A stretch of 64,000 bases of DNA from assembly GCA_013289585.1 (NCBI GenBank), contig JABCZR010000005.1, positions 164,269 through 228,268 of the forward strand, in the 5' to 3' direction. Positions 56,646-64,000 of this stretch are shown one piece after another; the first letter of the stretch is position 1, and each line of letters starts with the position of its first letter. The notes under the pieces are model-generated. The model was given only the letters and a program-made list of their open reading frames with translations, searched no databases and was not told where the DNA came from. Source of the stretch: Acidobacteriota bacterium. GTDB taxonomy: Bacteria; Acidobacteriota; Terriglobia; Acidiferrales; UBA7541. A program made the translations under genes and the position numbers.

Positions 56646-58517
56646 ATGAACATCGTCGACCTGATTGTCGGCAAGCCCATCAAGACTACGGACGAGCGCG
56701 CTGAACAGATCGGCATCCAGGCTGGCATCCCCATCTTTGGTCTGGACGCGCTCAGCTCCGCAGCGTACGGTCCGGAAGCGGCTCTGAGCCTGCTGATTCC
56801 GCTTGGCCTTCTCGGCGTCCAATACATTGTCCCTATCAGCGCGGCCATCATCACCCTTCTCATCATCGTTTACTTTTCTTATCTTCAGACGATTGCCGCC
56901 TATCCTTCCGGCGGCGGCTCCTACACGGTGGCACGCTACAACCTGGGCGCTTTCCCCAGCCTTCTCGCTGCAGCGGCTTTGCTTACGGACTACATCCTTA
57001 CCGCAGCCGTGGGCATTTCCGCGGGTGTCGGCGCGTTGGTCTCCGCGTTGCCGGCCTTGCAACCGCGCACCACCGCGCTCTGCGTCGGCATCCTGGTCAT
57101 CATTACGATTCTGAATCTGCGCGGGGTACACGATGCTGGTGTCGCTTTCATGGTGCCAACGTATCTCTTTGTCGCTACGTTGCTCATCACCATTTTCGTC
57201 GGACTGGTCCGCACCATTCTGAGCGGTGGGCATCCCGTGCCCGTCACTCCGCTGCCGCCACCGCTGCCGATCACATCTGCAGTTACCTTCTGGCTCCTGC
57301 TCAAGGTCTTTGCCAGCGGTTGCACCGCGCTCACCGGAGTCGAGGCTGTCAGTAACGGCGTGAAAGCCTTCCGCGAGCCCGGCGTCAAGAATGCCCAGCG
57401 CACGCTAACCGTGATTATTTTTCTTCTTGCGGTTCTCCTGGCGGGAATTTCCTATCTCGTGAAGGTCTACGGCATTGCCGCAACCGACCCCGGCCAGCCA
57501 GGCTACCAGAGCATTCTCTCGATGCTCATTGCCGCGGTTTTTGGCCAAGGCGTCTTCTACTACATCACCATCGCCTCCATCCTGTTGGTACTTTCTCTCT
57601 CCGCGAATACGGCTTTTGCCGATTTTCCCCGGCTCTGCCGCGCGATTTCCCAGAACAATTATCTGCCGCACGCCTTCGGCCACCGCGGGCGCCGTCTGGT
57701 ATACACGTATGGCATCGTAGTGCTCGCAGCTCTCACCTGTTTCCTGCTGATCCTCTTCAGAGGCGTTACGGACCGTTTGATTCCGCTCTACGCCGTTGGC
57801 GCCTTCCTGGCTTTTACGCTGTCGCAATTCGGCATGGTGATGCACTGGTTGAAGAACCGCGGACCTCACTGGAGAAAGAGCGCTTTCGTAAACGGTCTTG
57901 GCGGGTTCATGACGGGCCTTACTGTGCTGGTCGTCCTCGTGGCCAAATTCATCCAAGGGGCCTGGATCACAGTGATCTTCATTCCGCTACTGATTCTGTT
58001 TTTTCGCAGGGTGCGCCGCCACTATCACCGGGTCAGTGTGGCAACGAGTTGCGCCGATCCTGTTGTCCCCGCCAGCCAGGGGGAGCGGCCGCTTGTCGTC
58101 GTGCCCGTGGAGCATTGGAGCCGCATCTCCAAGCAGGCACTTGAATTTGCCTCCCGGCTCTCTCCGGAAATCATCGCCATCCATGTTGAACCGGGGGACC
58201 ATTCCGAACTCTTGCATTCGGAATGGCAACGCTACGTGGAGCAACCCTTCCGGGCCGAAGGGGTGGATCCGCCGAAATTGGTCCTTTTACCCTCACCGTA
58301 TCGTTTCATCATCGTTCCGATCGTCAAATATATACTCGATCTCTCGGAGAAGCAGCCCGACCGGCGCATTGTTGTGGTGATCCCCGAACTCGTGGAAGAC
58401 CACTGGTACGAATATTTCCTGCACAATCAACGCGCGCGCTTGTTGGAGTGGACTCTGCTGGTCCGCGGCAACGAGCGCATATTCACTGTCAGCTCGCCTT
58501 ACTACATCTCCGAATAA
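56646..58517 (+). CDS. KimA-like APC-superfamily potassium transporter
   Basis: 623 residues. About twelve helices in the first 470 residues are followed by a ~150-residue cytoplasmic domain. D-A-L-S-S-A-A-Y-G-P-E-A near residue 35 and Y-P-S-G-G-G-S-Y-T-V-A-R match the KimA (YdaO-type) class of K+/H+ symporters. The tail begins with P-L-V-V-V-P-V-E-H-W-S, resembling a universal-stress fold. In other bacteria this family is controlled by c-di-AMP; I see no such riboswitch upstream. GGAG six bases before ATG 56646 supports the start. Confidence 0.8.
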   Translation: MNIVDLIVGKPIKTTDERAEQIGIQAGIPIFGLDALSSAAYGPEAALSLLIPLGLLGVQYIVPISAAIITLLIIVYFSYLQTIAAYPSGGGSYTVARYNLGAFPSLLAAAALLTDYILTAAVGISAGVGALVSALPALQPRTTALCVGILVIITILNLRGVHDAGVAFMVPTYLFVATLLITIFVGLVRTILSGGHPVPVTPLPPPLPITSAVTFWLLLKVFASGCTALTGVEAVSNGVKAFREPGVKNAQRTLTVIIFLLAVLLAGISYLVKVYGIAATDPGQPGYQSILSMLIAAVFGQGVFYYITIASILLVLSLSANTAFADFPRLCRAISQNNYLPHAFGHRGRRLVYTYGIVVLAALTCFLLILFRGVTDRLIPLYAVGAFLAFTLSQFGMVMHWLKNRGPHWRKSAFVNGLGGFMTGLTVLVVLVAKFIQGAWITVIFIPLLILFFRRVRRHYHRVSVATSCADPVVPASQGERPLVVVPVEHWSRISKQALEFASRLSPEIIAIHVEPGDHSELLHSEWQRYVEQPFRAEGVDPPKLVLLPSPYRFIIVPIVKYILDLSEKQPDRRIVVVIPELVEDHWYEYFLHNQRARLLEWTLLVRGNERIFTVSSPYYISE

Positions 58518-58784
58518 GTTTTCTAAAATTAACTTGTTACTTCGACTCGCGAGCGACTCTTGAGAACGTACTATCGCTTGTGCTTGCAACATCAAGAACT
58601 TCATATCCTTCTAACAATTGTTCTACAAAGAATTGAGGTGGCTTTGCTACGCCATCTTCGTCTCTCCCGGTAGCCTCGGATCGTGGCTGAACCGTTCTTC
58701 GGAAAGTTTTTGTTTCTGGGCCGACAACTGACGTCGGCCAGAACGGCTTATTAGGGGTCACAGGTCCGGGCAGGAGAGGACAAA

Positions 58785-59783
58785 ATGTGCTCCCTGCATC
58801 GGAGTGGGTGGGCCGCTGTCACGCTGCTTGTCACGTCGGTTTTTTATTGCGAGATCGCTTTACCCCAATCGTTCAAGTACGCGGGAAATCTCAGAGATCC
58901 GATACTTACGGCATCCTCGCCAATTCCCGCGAATGCCTGCCTCAAGGACGCCCTCAGCGGGCCAGCCTCCGGCCGCTCCGACGCCCACGCGGGGCCGGAG
59001 GCAGCCTCATCGTGTGACGAACCCACCGCGGCCATTCCTATCGTCAAGCCGTGCCAGCTGGCCGGCTTACCCGGGGCCGGCTGTGAAGGGCCCAACGACC
59101 CGGGGCAGGCGCGCTTGATCGCACTGGGGAAGGCCGGCCAAAAGATATCCCGAGCGCGCGAAAAAGTTCTGGAAATCCTGGAAGCGGAAAACGTCTGCAG
59201 GGCCTGGTTTCAGGCAAAAGATTCGAATCCTGCCGCGACTTTTCGAACGCTAAGCTTCGTGTTGGACCCTCATGGGGAAGAATATGTCCTCGAGAGCAGA
59301 GACCTCGGCCCGATGAATATTTTCCGGGACCCGTACGTTGCAAAAGTGATTCAGGGCGACGGACCGTATGCCGCCGTCACGCTCAACACCAAAGGAGCCT
59401 TTTTCTCTACGATGGCTAGGGTGGTGGAGGTGCACAAAAATGGTGGCCCCGTAAGTTATCGCGGCACGCGCTTATTGCATGTTGGACCTTATGGCGGAGA
59501 CACGTTGCCCGCGCAGGTCATCACACTGCTGCATGAATTCGGGCACGTCCTCGACCTGCTACCGACGGACCTGGACGATCTTGATGGAAAATCCAGTCGA
59601 AACACGAACGAGGTGCTGCGCTCTTGCAGCGCTGAAGTTGAGTTGCTGGCTCATCGTAACGTCGAGCGCCCTGGCGCGGCGCCCATCGCACCCAGGATCT
59701 CGGGATTGGAATTATTTTCCGTTCATCGCGAATCTCTCACCGGCGGCCGCGTGGATCCCAATGGGATAAAAATCGCTCCCTGA
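58785..59783 (+). CDS. exported protein with an HExxH zincin-like motif
   Basis: 332 residues. A signal peptide covers residues 1-27. Residues 40-110 are Cys/Pro/Gly-rich and probably flexible; a globular domain follows. H-E-F-G-H at 250-254 within V-I-T-L-L-H-E-F-G-H-V-L-D is a canonical zincin helix, and N-T-N-E-V-L at about 273-278 could give a third ligand. The rest of the domain (two sheets and helices) is not assignable. It could be a peptidase or a degenerate relative. AGGAGAGG precedes ATG 58785. Confidence 0.68.
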   Translation: MCSLHRSGWAAVTLLVTSVFYCEIALPQSFKYAGNLRDPILTASSPIPANACLKDALSGPASGRSDAHAGPEAASSCDEPTAAIPIVKPCQLAGLPGAGCEGPNDPGQARLIALGKAGQKISRAREKVLEILEAENVCRAWFQAKDSNPAATFRTLSFVLDPHGEEYVLESRDLGPMNIFRDPYVAKVIQGDGPYAAVTLNTKGAFFSTMARVVEVHKNGGPVSYRGTRLLHVGPYGGDTLPAQVITLLHEFGHVLDLLPTDLDDLDGKSSRNTNEVLRSCSAEVELLAHRNVERPGAAPIAPRISGLELFSVHRESLTGGRVDPNGIKIAP

Positions 59784-59922
59784 AGAGAAAATCTCTCCCT
59801 TGGCGAGAAACGTTCCGATGGCTTCCGACACTATCTGCACAGACGAGCCTAATGGGGACACGCGGCGGTAGCCAAGACATTGTGCCTCGCGGCCTTTTGT
59901 TTCTATTAGCTGGTTGACGCGT

Positions 59923-59952
59923 GGGGGGCACTCTTGGGAGAGTGTGCTCCCC
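59923..59952. terminator. bidirectional terminator-like hairpin
   Basis: GGGGGGCACTCT pairs with AGAGTGTGCTCCCC (one bulge) around TGGG. It lies between the convergent HExxH gene and the small membrane protein gene. Confidence 0.5.
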
Positions 59953-60045
59953 ATTCGTCACTCCGCAGATTAAGTATCCTTCCCACCCGCATATCATTAC
60001 TTCAACCGACTGTCGGCCGACCCGCGTCTGCGAGCGGCAAGAAAG

Positions 60046-60333
60046 CTACTTGGACCGGCGACCCATCGCGAAAGCGAGCATCGAGAATATTGCAAAGTAG
60101 AAAGCGGCGTTTACGGCGATGGCGATTCGAAGGAACCAGCCAAACGTCCAGGCCATGGATTTGTGAGTTTCCGGGGCAACCAGCTCGGCCACCTTCAAGC
60201 CGGGCGAGAACAGGGCGATCAAAGGCGCGGGAATTTGTGGCTCGACGGGCACAGCGATGGCCAGGGCAATAAACCCGGCAATCAAGCCAAGCACAGCGAA
60301 CAACAGGAAGCGAAGCAACCTGCTTTGCGGCAT
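60046..60333 (-). CDS. small two-helix membrane protein
   Basis: 95 residues. A hydrophobic helix at about 8-28, a polar loop with P-x-P motifs, and a second helix near 68-88 (A-F-Y-F-A-I-F-S-M-L-A-F-A-M) ending in G-R-R-S-K. No family recognised; divergent from the amidohydrolase gene with ~85 bases between. Confidence 0.6.
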   Translation of the reverse strand: MPQSRLLRFLLFAVLGLIAGFIALAIAVPVEPQIPAPLIALFSPGLKVAELVAPETHKSMAWTFGWFLRIAIAVNAAFYFAIFSMLAFAMGRRSK

Positions 60334-60419
60334 CTCCCGTCGATTCTAGCAGAGGAATCCGTGCCGCTGGTCCGTCTTATGGGAAGATAACTCCGTTTTT
60401 CCTGGACCAAAGGGGCACT

Positions 60420-61565
60420 ATGAACTTTCGGCGTACAATCCTTTTTCCGCTATTCATACTCATGGCTTCTTTCGGGTCCTGGCTCACTTGGCCGCGAGCG
60501 GCGATGACACAGCAGGATCCCGCGGCACAAAAGAACCAGAAAACACCGACGATTGATGAATATCAGCCAAAGTCGACACTGGTCACACCAGAGCACAAGA
60601 TCCAACGAGCGAAGTATCCCTTCATCGATATTCACAGCCATCATTGGAATCCGACAGCCGCCGAGGTGGACGACCTGATCAAAGGAATGGATTCGATCAA
60701 TCTGCGCGTCATGGTGAATCTGAGCGGAGGGACGGGCGAGGAACTTAAGAAAACCGTTCAGGTGATGAAGGGACGATATCCCGACCGCTTTGTCGTGTTC
60801 GCGAACATGAGTTATGACGACCTGAACACGCCGGGATTTGGGAAGCGCGTGGCCGCGCGGCTGGAAGAGGATGTCAAGAACGGCGCGCAAGGACTGAAAA
60901 TTTTCAAGGATTTCGGCATGGAGTTGAAATACGCCAACGGCCAGCGGGTGCACGTGGATGACCCGGAGTTTGACGCGGTGTTCGAGAAATGCGCGGAGCT
61001 GAAGATTCCCGTACTGATTCATGTGGGAGAGCCTTCGGCTTTTTTTGATCCGTGGGACTATCACAATGAACGCTGGGAGGAGTTGAAGGAAATCCCGGGC
61101 CGCGCGCGGCCGCCGGCAAGGTATCCGGCGTTCGAAACGCTGATGACGGAGCGGAATCACCTGTTCGCAAAGCACCCGAAGACCAACTTCATCGCGGCGC
61201 ATTTGGCGTTTCACGGGAACGACCTGGCGCGGCTGGGAAAACTTTTCGATGCAAATCCGAATGTCTACGTGGATATTGCCGCGGTGCTGGCGGAGCTGGG
61301 CCGACAGCCGTATTCCGCGCACGATTTCCTGGTCAAGTATCAGGACCGCGTGCTGATGGGCAAAGACATCTACGAAGTGAACGAATACAAATGGTATTTC
61401 CGGGCGCTGGAAACACGGGACGAATACTTTGAGTATTACCGCAAGCGCCACGCGTTCTGGCGGATCTACGGGTTCCAGGTGCCCGATGAAGTGCTGAAAA
61501 AGGTTTATTACAAAAATGCGCTGAAGCTCGTGCCGGGGATTGACGCGAAGCAGTTTCCGGAGTGA
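60420..61565 (+). CDS. exported amidohydrolase-family protein
   Basis: 381 residues. The N terminus is a signal or anchor (hydrophobic residues 8-22). The amidohydrolase 2 (PF04909-type) fold begins with F-I-D-I-H-S-H-H-W (metal pair H-x-H), then H-V-G-E-P-S, I-A-A-H-L-A-F-H and M-G-K-D-I-Y (terminal Asp). These enzymes hydrolyse or decarboxylate small carboxylic substrates. No operon partner is clear. AAGGGG precedes ATG 60420. Confidence 0.83.
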   Translation: MNFRRTILFPLFILMASFGSWLTWPRAAMTQQDPAAQKNQKTPTIDEYQPKSTLVTPEHKIQRAKYPFIDIHSHHWNPTAAEVDDLIKGMDSINLRVMVNLSGGTGEELKKTVQVMKGRYPDRFVVFANMSYDDLNTPGFGKRVAARLEEDVKNGAQGLKIFKDFGMELKYANGQRVHVDDPEFDAVFEKCAELKIPVLIHVGEPSAFFDPWDYHNERWEELKEIPGRARPPARYPAFETLMTERNHLFAKHPKTNFIAAHLAFHGNDLARLGKLFDANPNVYVDIAAVLAELGRQPYSAHDFLVKYQDRVLMGKDIYEVNEYKWYFRALETRDEYFEYYRKRHAFWRIYGFQVPDEVLKKVYYKNALKLVPGIDAKQFPE

Positions 61566-61623
61566 GAGTTTGTTGCCGCCTTAGAAAGGACATTGCGTGT
61601 GCTATATAGAGAAGGAAGAAAAT

Positions 61624-62275
61624 ATGGTGCAAGCTTGGTGGATGCCTATGGCAAAAAGTACCGCTGTTTTTTTCATCGCAATAACACTCTCGGGGGGCTG
61701 CAAGAACTCGTCGGACAAACCGGAGAACTCCAGGGTAGCCGAAGCCACTCCGCTGCAGTACAACGATCCGCCAATTTTGGATGCAGGGCTCAGCGTCGAA
61801 CAAGCGTACGCGGCTATTCCACACCGCCGAACCATTTGGGCCGAGAGCGAATCCCCGGTTTCCCCCGAAGAGAAAGCTTATTTGAAAGTGATGTTCCAGG
61901 TCTTAGATCAAGCAGTGGCTGTCCGAGTGACGAGTCTGCAAAACTTTTCGAGCCAGCGATTTGATAACTCCGACACCGATGGCGAATTCGATCGACTGAT
62001 CACCTTTGTTCGCGCCATGCCCGTACCGAAGACGCTGAGTGCCTACCATAAGGACATTATCGAGGGGCTTTCCGGCCAGCGGCAGTTCTTTCAGGATTGG
62101 AGGACAGCGCGCGATCGATTTCCATACGCACAGCAGATCGCAAATCATCCTGGGGTGCGCAATTCCTCTGCGGCATTGCCGGGCGTACAGCGAGTTAATG
62201 GCCAAGTATCCGAATGAGATCCCCACTAATAAAGACGCCTTCTTTGACTATCATTGCGCGCTGGATTTCTTCTAG
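61624..62275 (+). pseudogene. lipoprotein of unknown function, frameshifted near its end
   Basis: The first frame (61624-62217) encodes a lipoprotein signal ending L-S-G-G-C and ~180 residues without a known motif. It loses sense after N-S-S-A-A-L, while another frame continues R-A-Y-S-E-L-M-A-K-Y-P and runs to a TAG at 62275 with D-Y-H-C-A-L-D-F-F. Removing one C at 62179-62180 joins them smoothly. So the intact protein was probably ~216 residues; this may be a true mutation or a base-calling error. Confidence 0.6.
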
Positions 62276-62505
62276 CGTTCCTCTCGGCGAAGGGCACCTT
62301 CATTCAAAAAAAACCGACTGAACCATACTTTGGGAGACCTACTTGTCCTTACAGATGGCAAAGGGGACGAACAGAGTGTTTGCCGGGCTGCGCAGCTGCG
62401 TTTGTCGAAGAAACGGCTGAGAAACGGGAAAAAGCGAGAATAAACGTGTTTTGCACAGGGTCCACAGGGCTGAGGATAACAGGGCAAAATAATTGTTGCA
62501 GGGGC
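62276..62505. other. spacer before the rRNA-type transcription unit
   Basis: Nothing gene-like is seen in ~230 bases. No 16S 3' end (anti-Shine-Dalgarno) and no tRNA occur here. Confidence 0.5.
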
Positions 62506-62533
62506 TTGACGAATAAAAGAAAGCTGGTATAGT
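62506..62533 (+). promoter_or_regulatory. strong sigma-70-type promoter
   Basis: TTGACG (62506-62511), 16-base spacer and TATAGT (62528-62533), followed by a GC-rich start region. It should launch the RNA running to 62717 and possibly the 23S transcript by read-through. Confidence 0.65.
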
Positions 62534-62539
62534 TACAAA

Positions 62540-62717
62540 TGGCCCGGGGGGTTCTATGGAATCAGGGGGCCGATCAGGGGCATCACAGTCGGATTCGAGC
62601 ATCGGTTTCAATCCTAAGTGAGGTTCTTTACGAACACAGGCTAGAAAGAAGTCGAGCATCGCGTGGAGTCACCCCCGTGTGTGGTGACTGTACCCGGCGC
62701 TCGACGCCGGGTTTTTT
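62540..62717 (+). ncRNA. unidentified ~180-nt RNA ending in an intrinsic terminator
   Basis: From the promoter above to the terminator below there is no convincing coding frame. The RNA contains a self-pairing AGTCACC...GGTGACT hairpin (62667-62673, 62683-62689) and a 10-base direct repeat TCGAGCATCG at 62595 and 62652. It does not match what I know of 6S, tmRNA, RNase P or SRP RNA. It may be a free RNA or an attenuated rRNA leader. Confidence 0.55.
62692..62717 (+). terminator. strong intrinsic terminator
   Basis: ACCCGGCG and CGCCGGGT arms with loop CTCGA, then TTTTTT (62712-62717). Confidence 0.85.
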
Positions 62718-62790
62718 ATTTTGCGGCAGTGATTAGTTGCGAGTGACGAGTGGTGGGTTTCCGCAAGGGAATTCCGAAGCAAGTCGCAAA

Positions 62791-62868
62791 GCTCTTAAAC
62801 ACGAAAGCAAAATCCTCAGCGGAATGCTGAGGGGTTCCGATGGACTCGGAATAAAAGCTCTTTGACAA
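62791..62868 (+). promoter_or_regulatory. boxA-like antitermination signals of the 23S leader
   Basis: GCTCTTAAAC (62791-62800) and GCTCTTTGACAA (62857-62868) both match the rRNA boxA consensus bound by NusB/S10. Between them are two small hairpins, CCTCAGC/GCTGAGG (about 62813-62831) and TTCCGA/TCGGAA (about 62835-62851), like boxB. This fits an rRNA leader. Confidence 0.7.
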
Positions 62869-63152
62869 CAGAAAGGCTGGCAATCCACAGCGACAGCTCC
62901 GACCTCATCAAGGTGAGGCGGAGAATTATGCTGTGGAAATTACAAGTTTGCTCGAGTCGAGCAAAACTGTGGAAGAAAAGGCGGACTTTCCAATTGTTTG
63001 TGGATCGTAGAGACGAAAGCCTGAGCCGAGTTCCGGAAACCCTAGCGGGTGGAAGGGATAAAGGTTCGAGGATGTATGGAGCTACGAAAAGCAGAACGTA
63101 AGAGTTCTTCTTCTTCACGAGGATGGACGAAGACGGATTGGGTAAGTTTTAT

Positions 63153-64000
63153 GATTAAGCTACTAAGAGCGTACGGTGGATGCCTTGGCGCCAGAAGGCG
63201 AAGAAGGACGTGGCAAGCTGCGATAAGCCTCGGGGAGCCGCAAGCAGGCTTTGATCCGAGGATTTCCGAATGGGGAAACCCGGCGAGATGAACTCTCGCT
63301 ACAGCCCGCTGAATACATAGGCGGGTATGAGCCAACCCAGGGAAGTGAACCATCTCAGTACCTGGAGGAAAATAAATCACAGAGATTCCGAAAGTAGCGG
63401 CGAGCGAAATCGGAACAGCCCAAACCCAATTGTTTACAGTTGGGGGTTGTAGGACCGCATAAGTAGAGTTACCAAACCGGACATTAGGTGAACCCGCTGG
63501 AAAGCGGGGCCATAGAATGTGAGAGCCATGTAACCGAAAATGGACCGGACTCGAAGCGGTATCCTGAGTACTACGAGACACGTGTAATCTCGTAGGAAAC
63601 TGGGGAGACCACTCTCCAAGGCTAAATACTCTCTGGCGACCGATAGTGAACCAGTACCGTGAGGGAAAGGCGAAAAGAACCCCTGCGAGGGGAGTGAAAA
63701 AGAACCTGAAACCGTATGCTTACAAGCAGTCGGAGGGCCATGCACAGACTTCGGTCTGTGAAAGCCTGACGGCGTGCCTCTTGCTTAATGAGCCGGCTAG
63801 TTATTCTTACGTGCAAGGTTAAGCGCAAGCGAGCCGTAGCGAAAGCGAGTCCGAATAGGGCGACAAGTACGTAGGAATAGACGCGAAGCGGGATGATCTA
63901 CCCTTGGCCAGGTTGAAGGTCGCTTAACCGCGACTGGAGGACCGAACAGGTGTGAGTTGAAAATCGCTCTGATGAGCTGAGGGTAGGGGTGAAAGGCTAA
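63153..64000 (+). rRNA. 23S ribosomal RNA, 5' portion
   Basis: The start GATTAAGCTACTAAGAGCGTACGG and the following segments (ATTTCCGAATGGGGAAACCC; GCTGGAAAGCGGGGCC; GTGAGGGAAAGGCGAAAAG; GAAAGGCTAA at the edge) follow the bacterial 23S 5' domain in order. About 850 of ~2900 bases are inside the window. No 16S or tRNA gene precedes it in the 650 bases before its leader. Open frames within this stretch are shadows. Confidence 0.97.

Noticed and set aside
62540..62717. Identification of the RNA as 6S RNA
   Set aside because: Length fits, but I could not pair the two ends into the long bulged hairpin with a central loop that 6S needs.
63049..63828. Open frames inside the 23S gene and its leader
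   Set aside because: The sequence follows bacterial 23S in order, so frames here are coincidental.

Overview
The window reads as a chromosomal segment of a GC-rich, Gram-negative soil-type bacterium. The best guess is Acidobacteriota, for three reasons: lipoprotein and Sec/Tat signal peptides are common; the ATP synthase cluster carries both b' and b but lacks a and c; and it mixes TIG/beta-propeller surface proteins, an exosortase-family protein, DUF5818-like and DUF711 proteins. This placement is an inference from gene content, because the 23S fragment could not be searched. I see no phage, insertion sequence, CRISPR array or conjugation gene.

Layout. 1-1.6 kb: tail of a methyltransferase and serC. 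1.9-5.2 kb: a compact peptide-modification (RiPP-like) cluster with an HprK-like kinase, a PqqD carrier, a radical SAM/SPASM enzyme, a 56-residue two-cysteine candidate precursor and an S24/S26-type peptidase. 5.2-10.4 kb (minus strand): RNase R, a PuuD-like membrane domain, an orphan sugar-binding lipoprotein and tRNA-Leu(CAG). 10.7-18.6 kb: a small membrane protein, an NTF2-like secreted protein, a large secreted PIG-L deacetylase coupled to an amino-acid permease, a TPR protein and a TIG/beta-propeller lipoprotein. 18.6-22 kb: three coupled nucleotide-sugar genes (4,6-dehydratase, hydrolysing 2-epimerase, aminotransferase) resembling part of a legionaminic-acid route. 22-33 kb: glpX, a Tat-exported amidase, a membrane/periplasmic protein pair, DUF711, a glutaryl-CoA dehydrogenase-like enzyme, a HAD phosphatase and small exported proteins.

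33.3-39.6 kb: the atpF'-F-H-A-G-D-C operon, with a clear sigma-70 promoter and two tandem hairpins in its leader. 39.6-43.1 kb: glutaredoxin, nagA, small secreted or coiled-coil proteins and a zinc-finger anti-sigma-like protein. 43.3-47.5 kb: a protein-quality-control run (htpX, clpB, hsp20). 47.7-54.8 kb: queA, a candidate small RNA, a phosphoesterase, a predicted PD-(D/E)XK protein, a STAS protein, an HNH endonuclease, a frameshifted comF and a DksA-like regulator. 55.3-58.5 kb: a 64-residue exported peptide with a sorting-signal-like tail, an exosortase-family protein and a KimA-like potassium transporter. 58.8-62.3 kb: an exported HExxH protein, an amidohydrolase and a frameshifted lipoprotein.

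The right end holds the 5' part of a 23S rRNA gene. No 16S gene precedes it in the window. It has its own leader with boxA-like elements, and upstream of that lies a promoter-plus-terminator unit that looks like an unidentified ~180-nt RNA. The strongest candidates for something undescribed are the RiPP-like cluster, the exosortase with its one-peptide partner, and the two candidate RNAs (49.4 kb and 62.5 kb).
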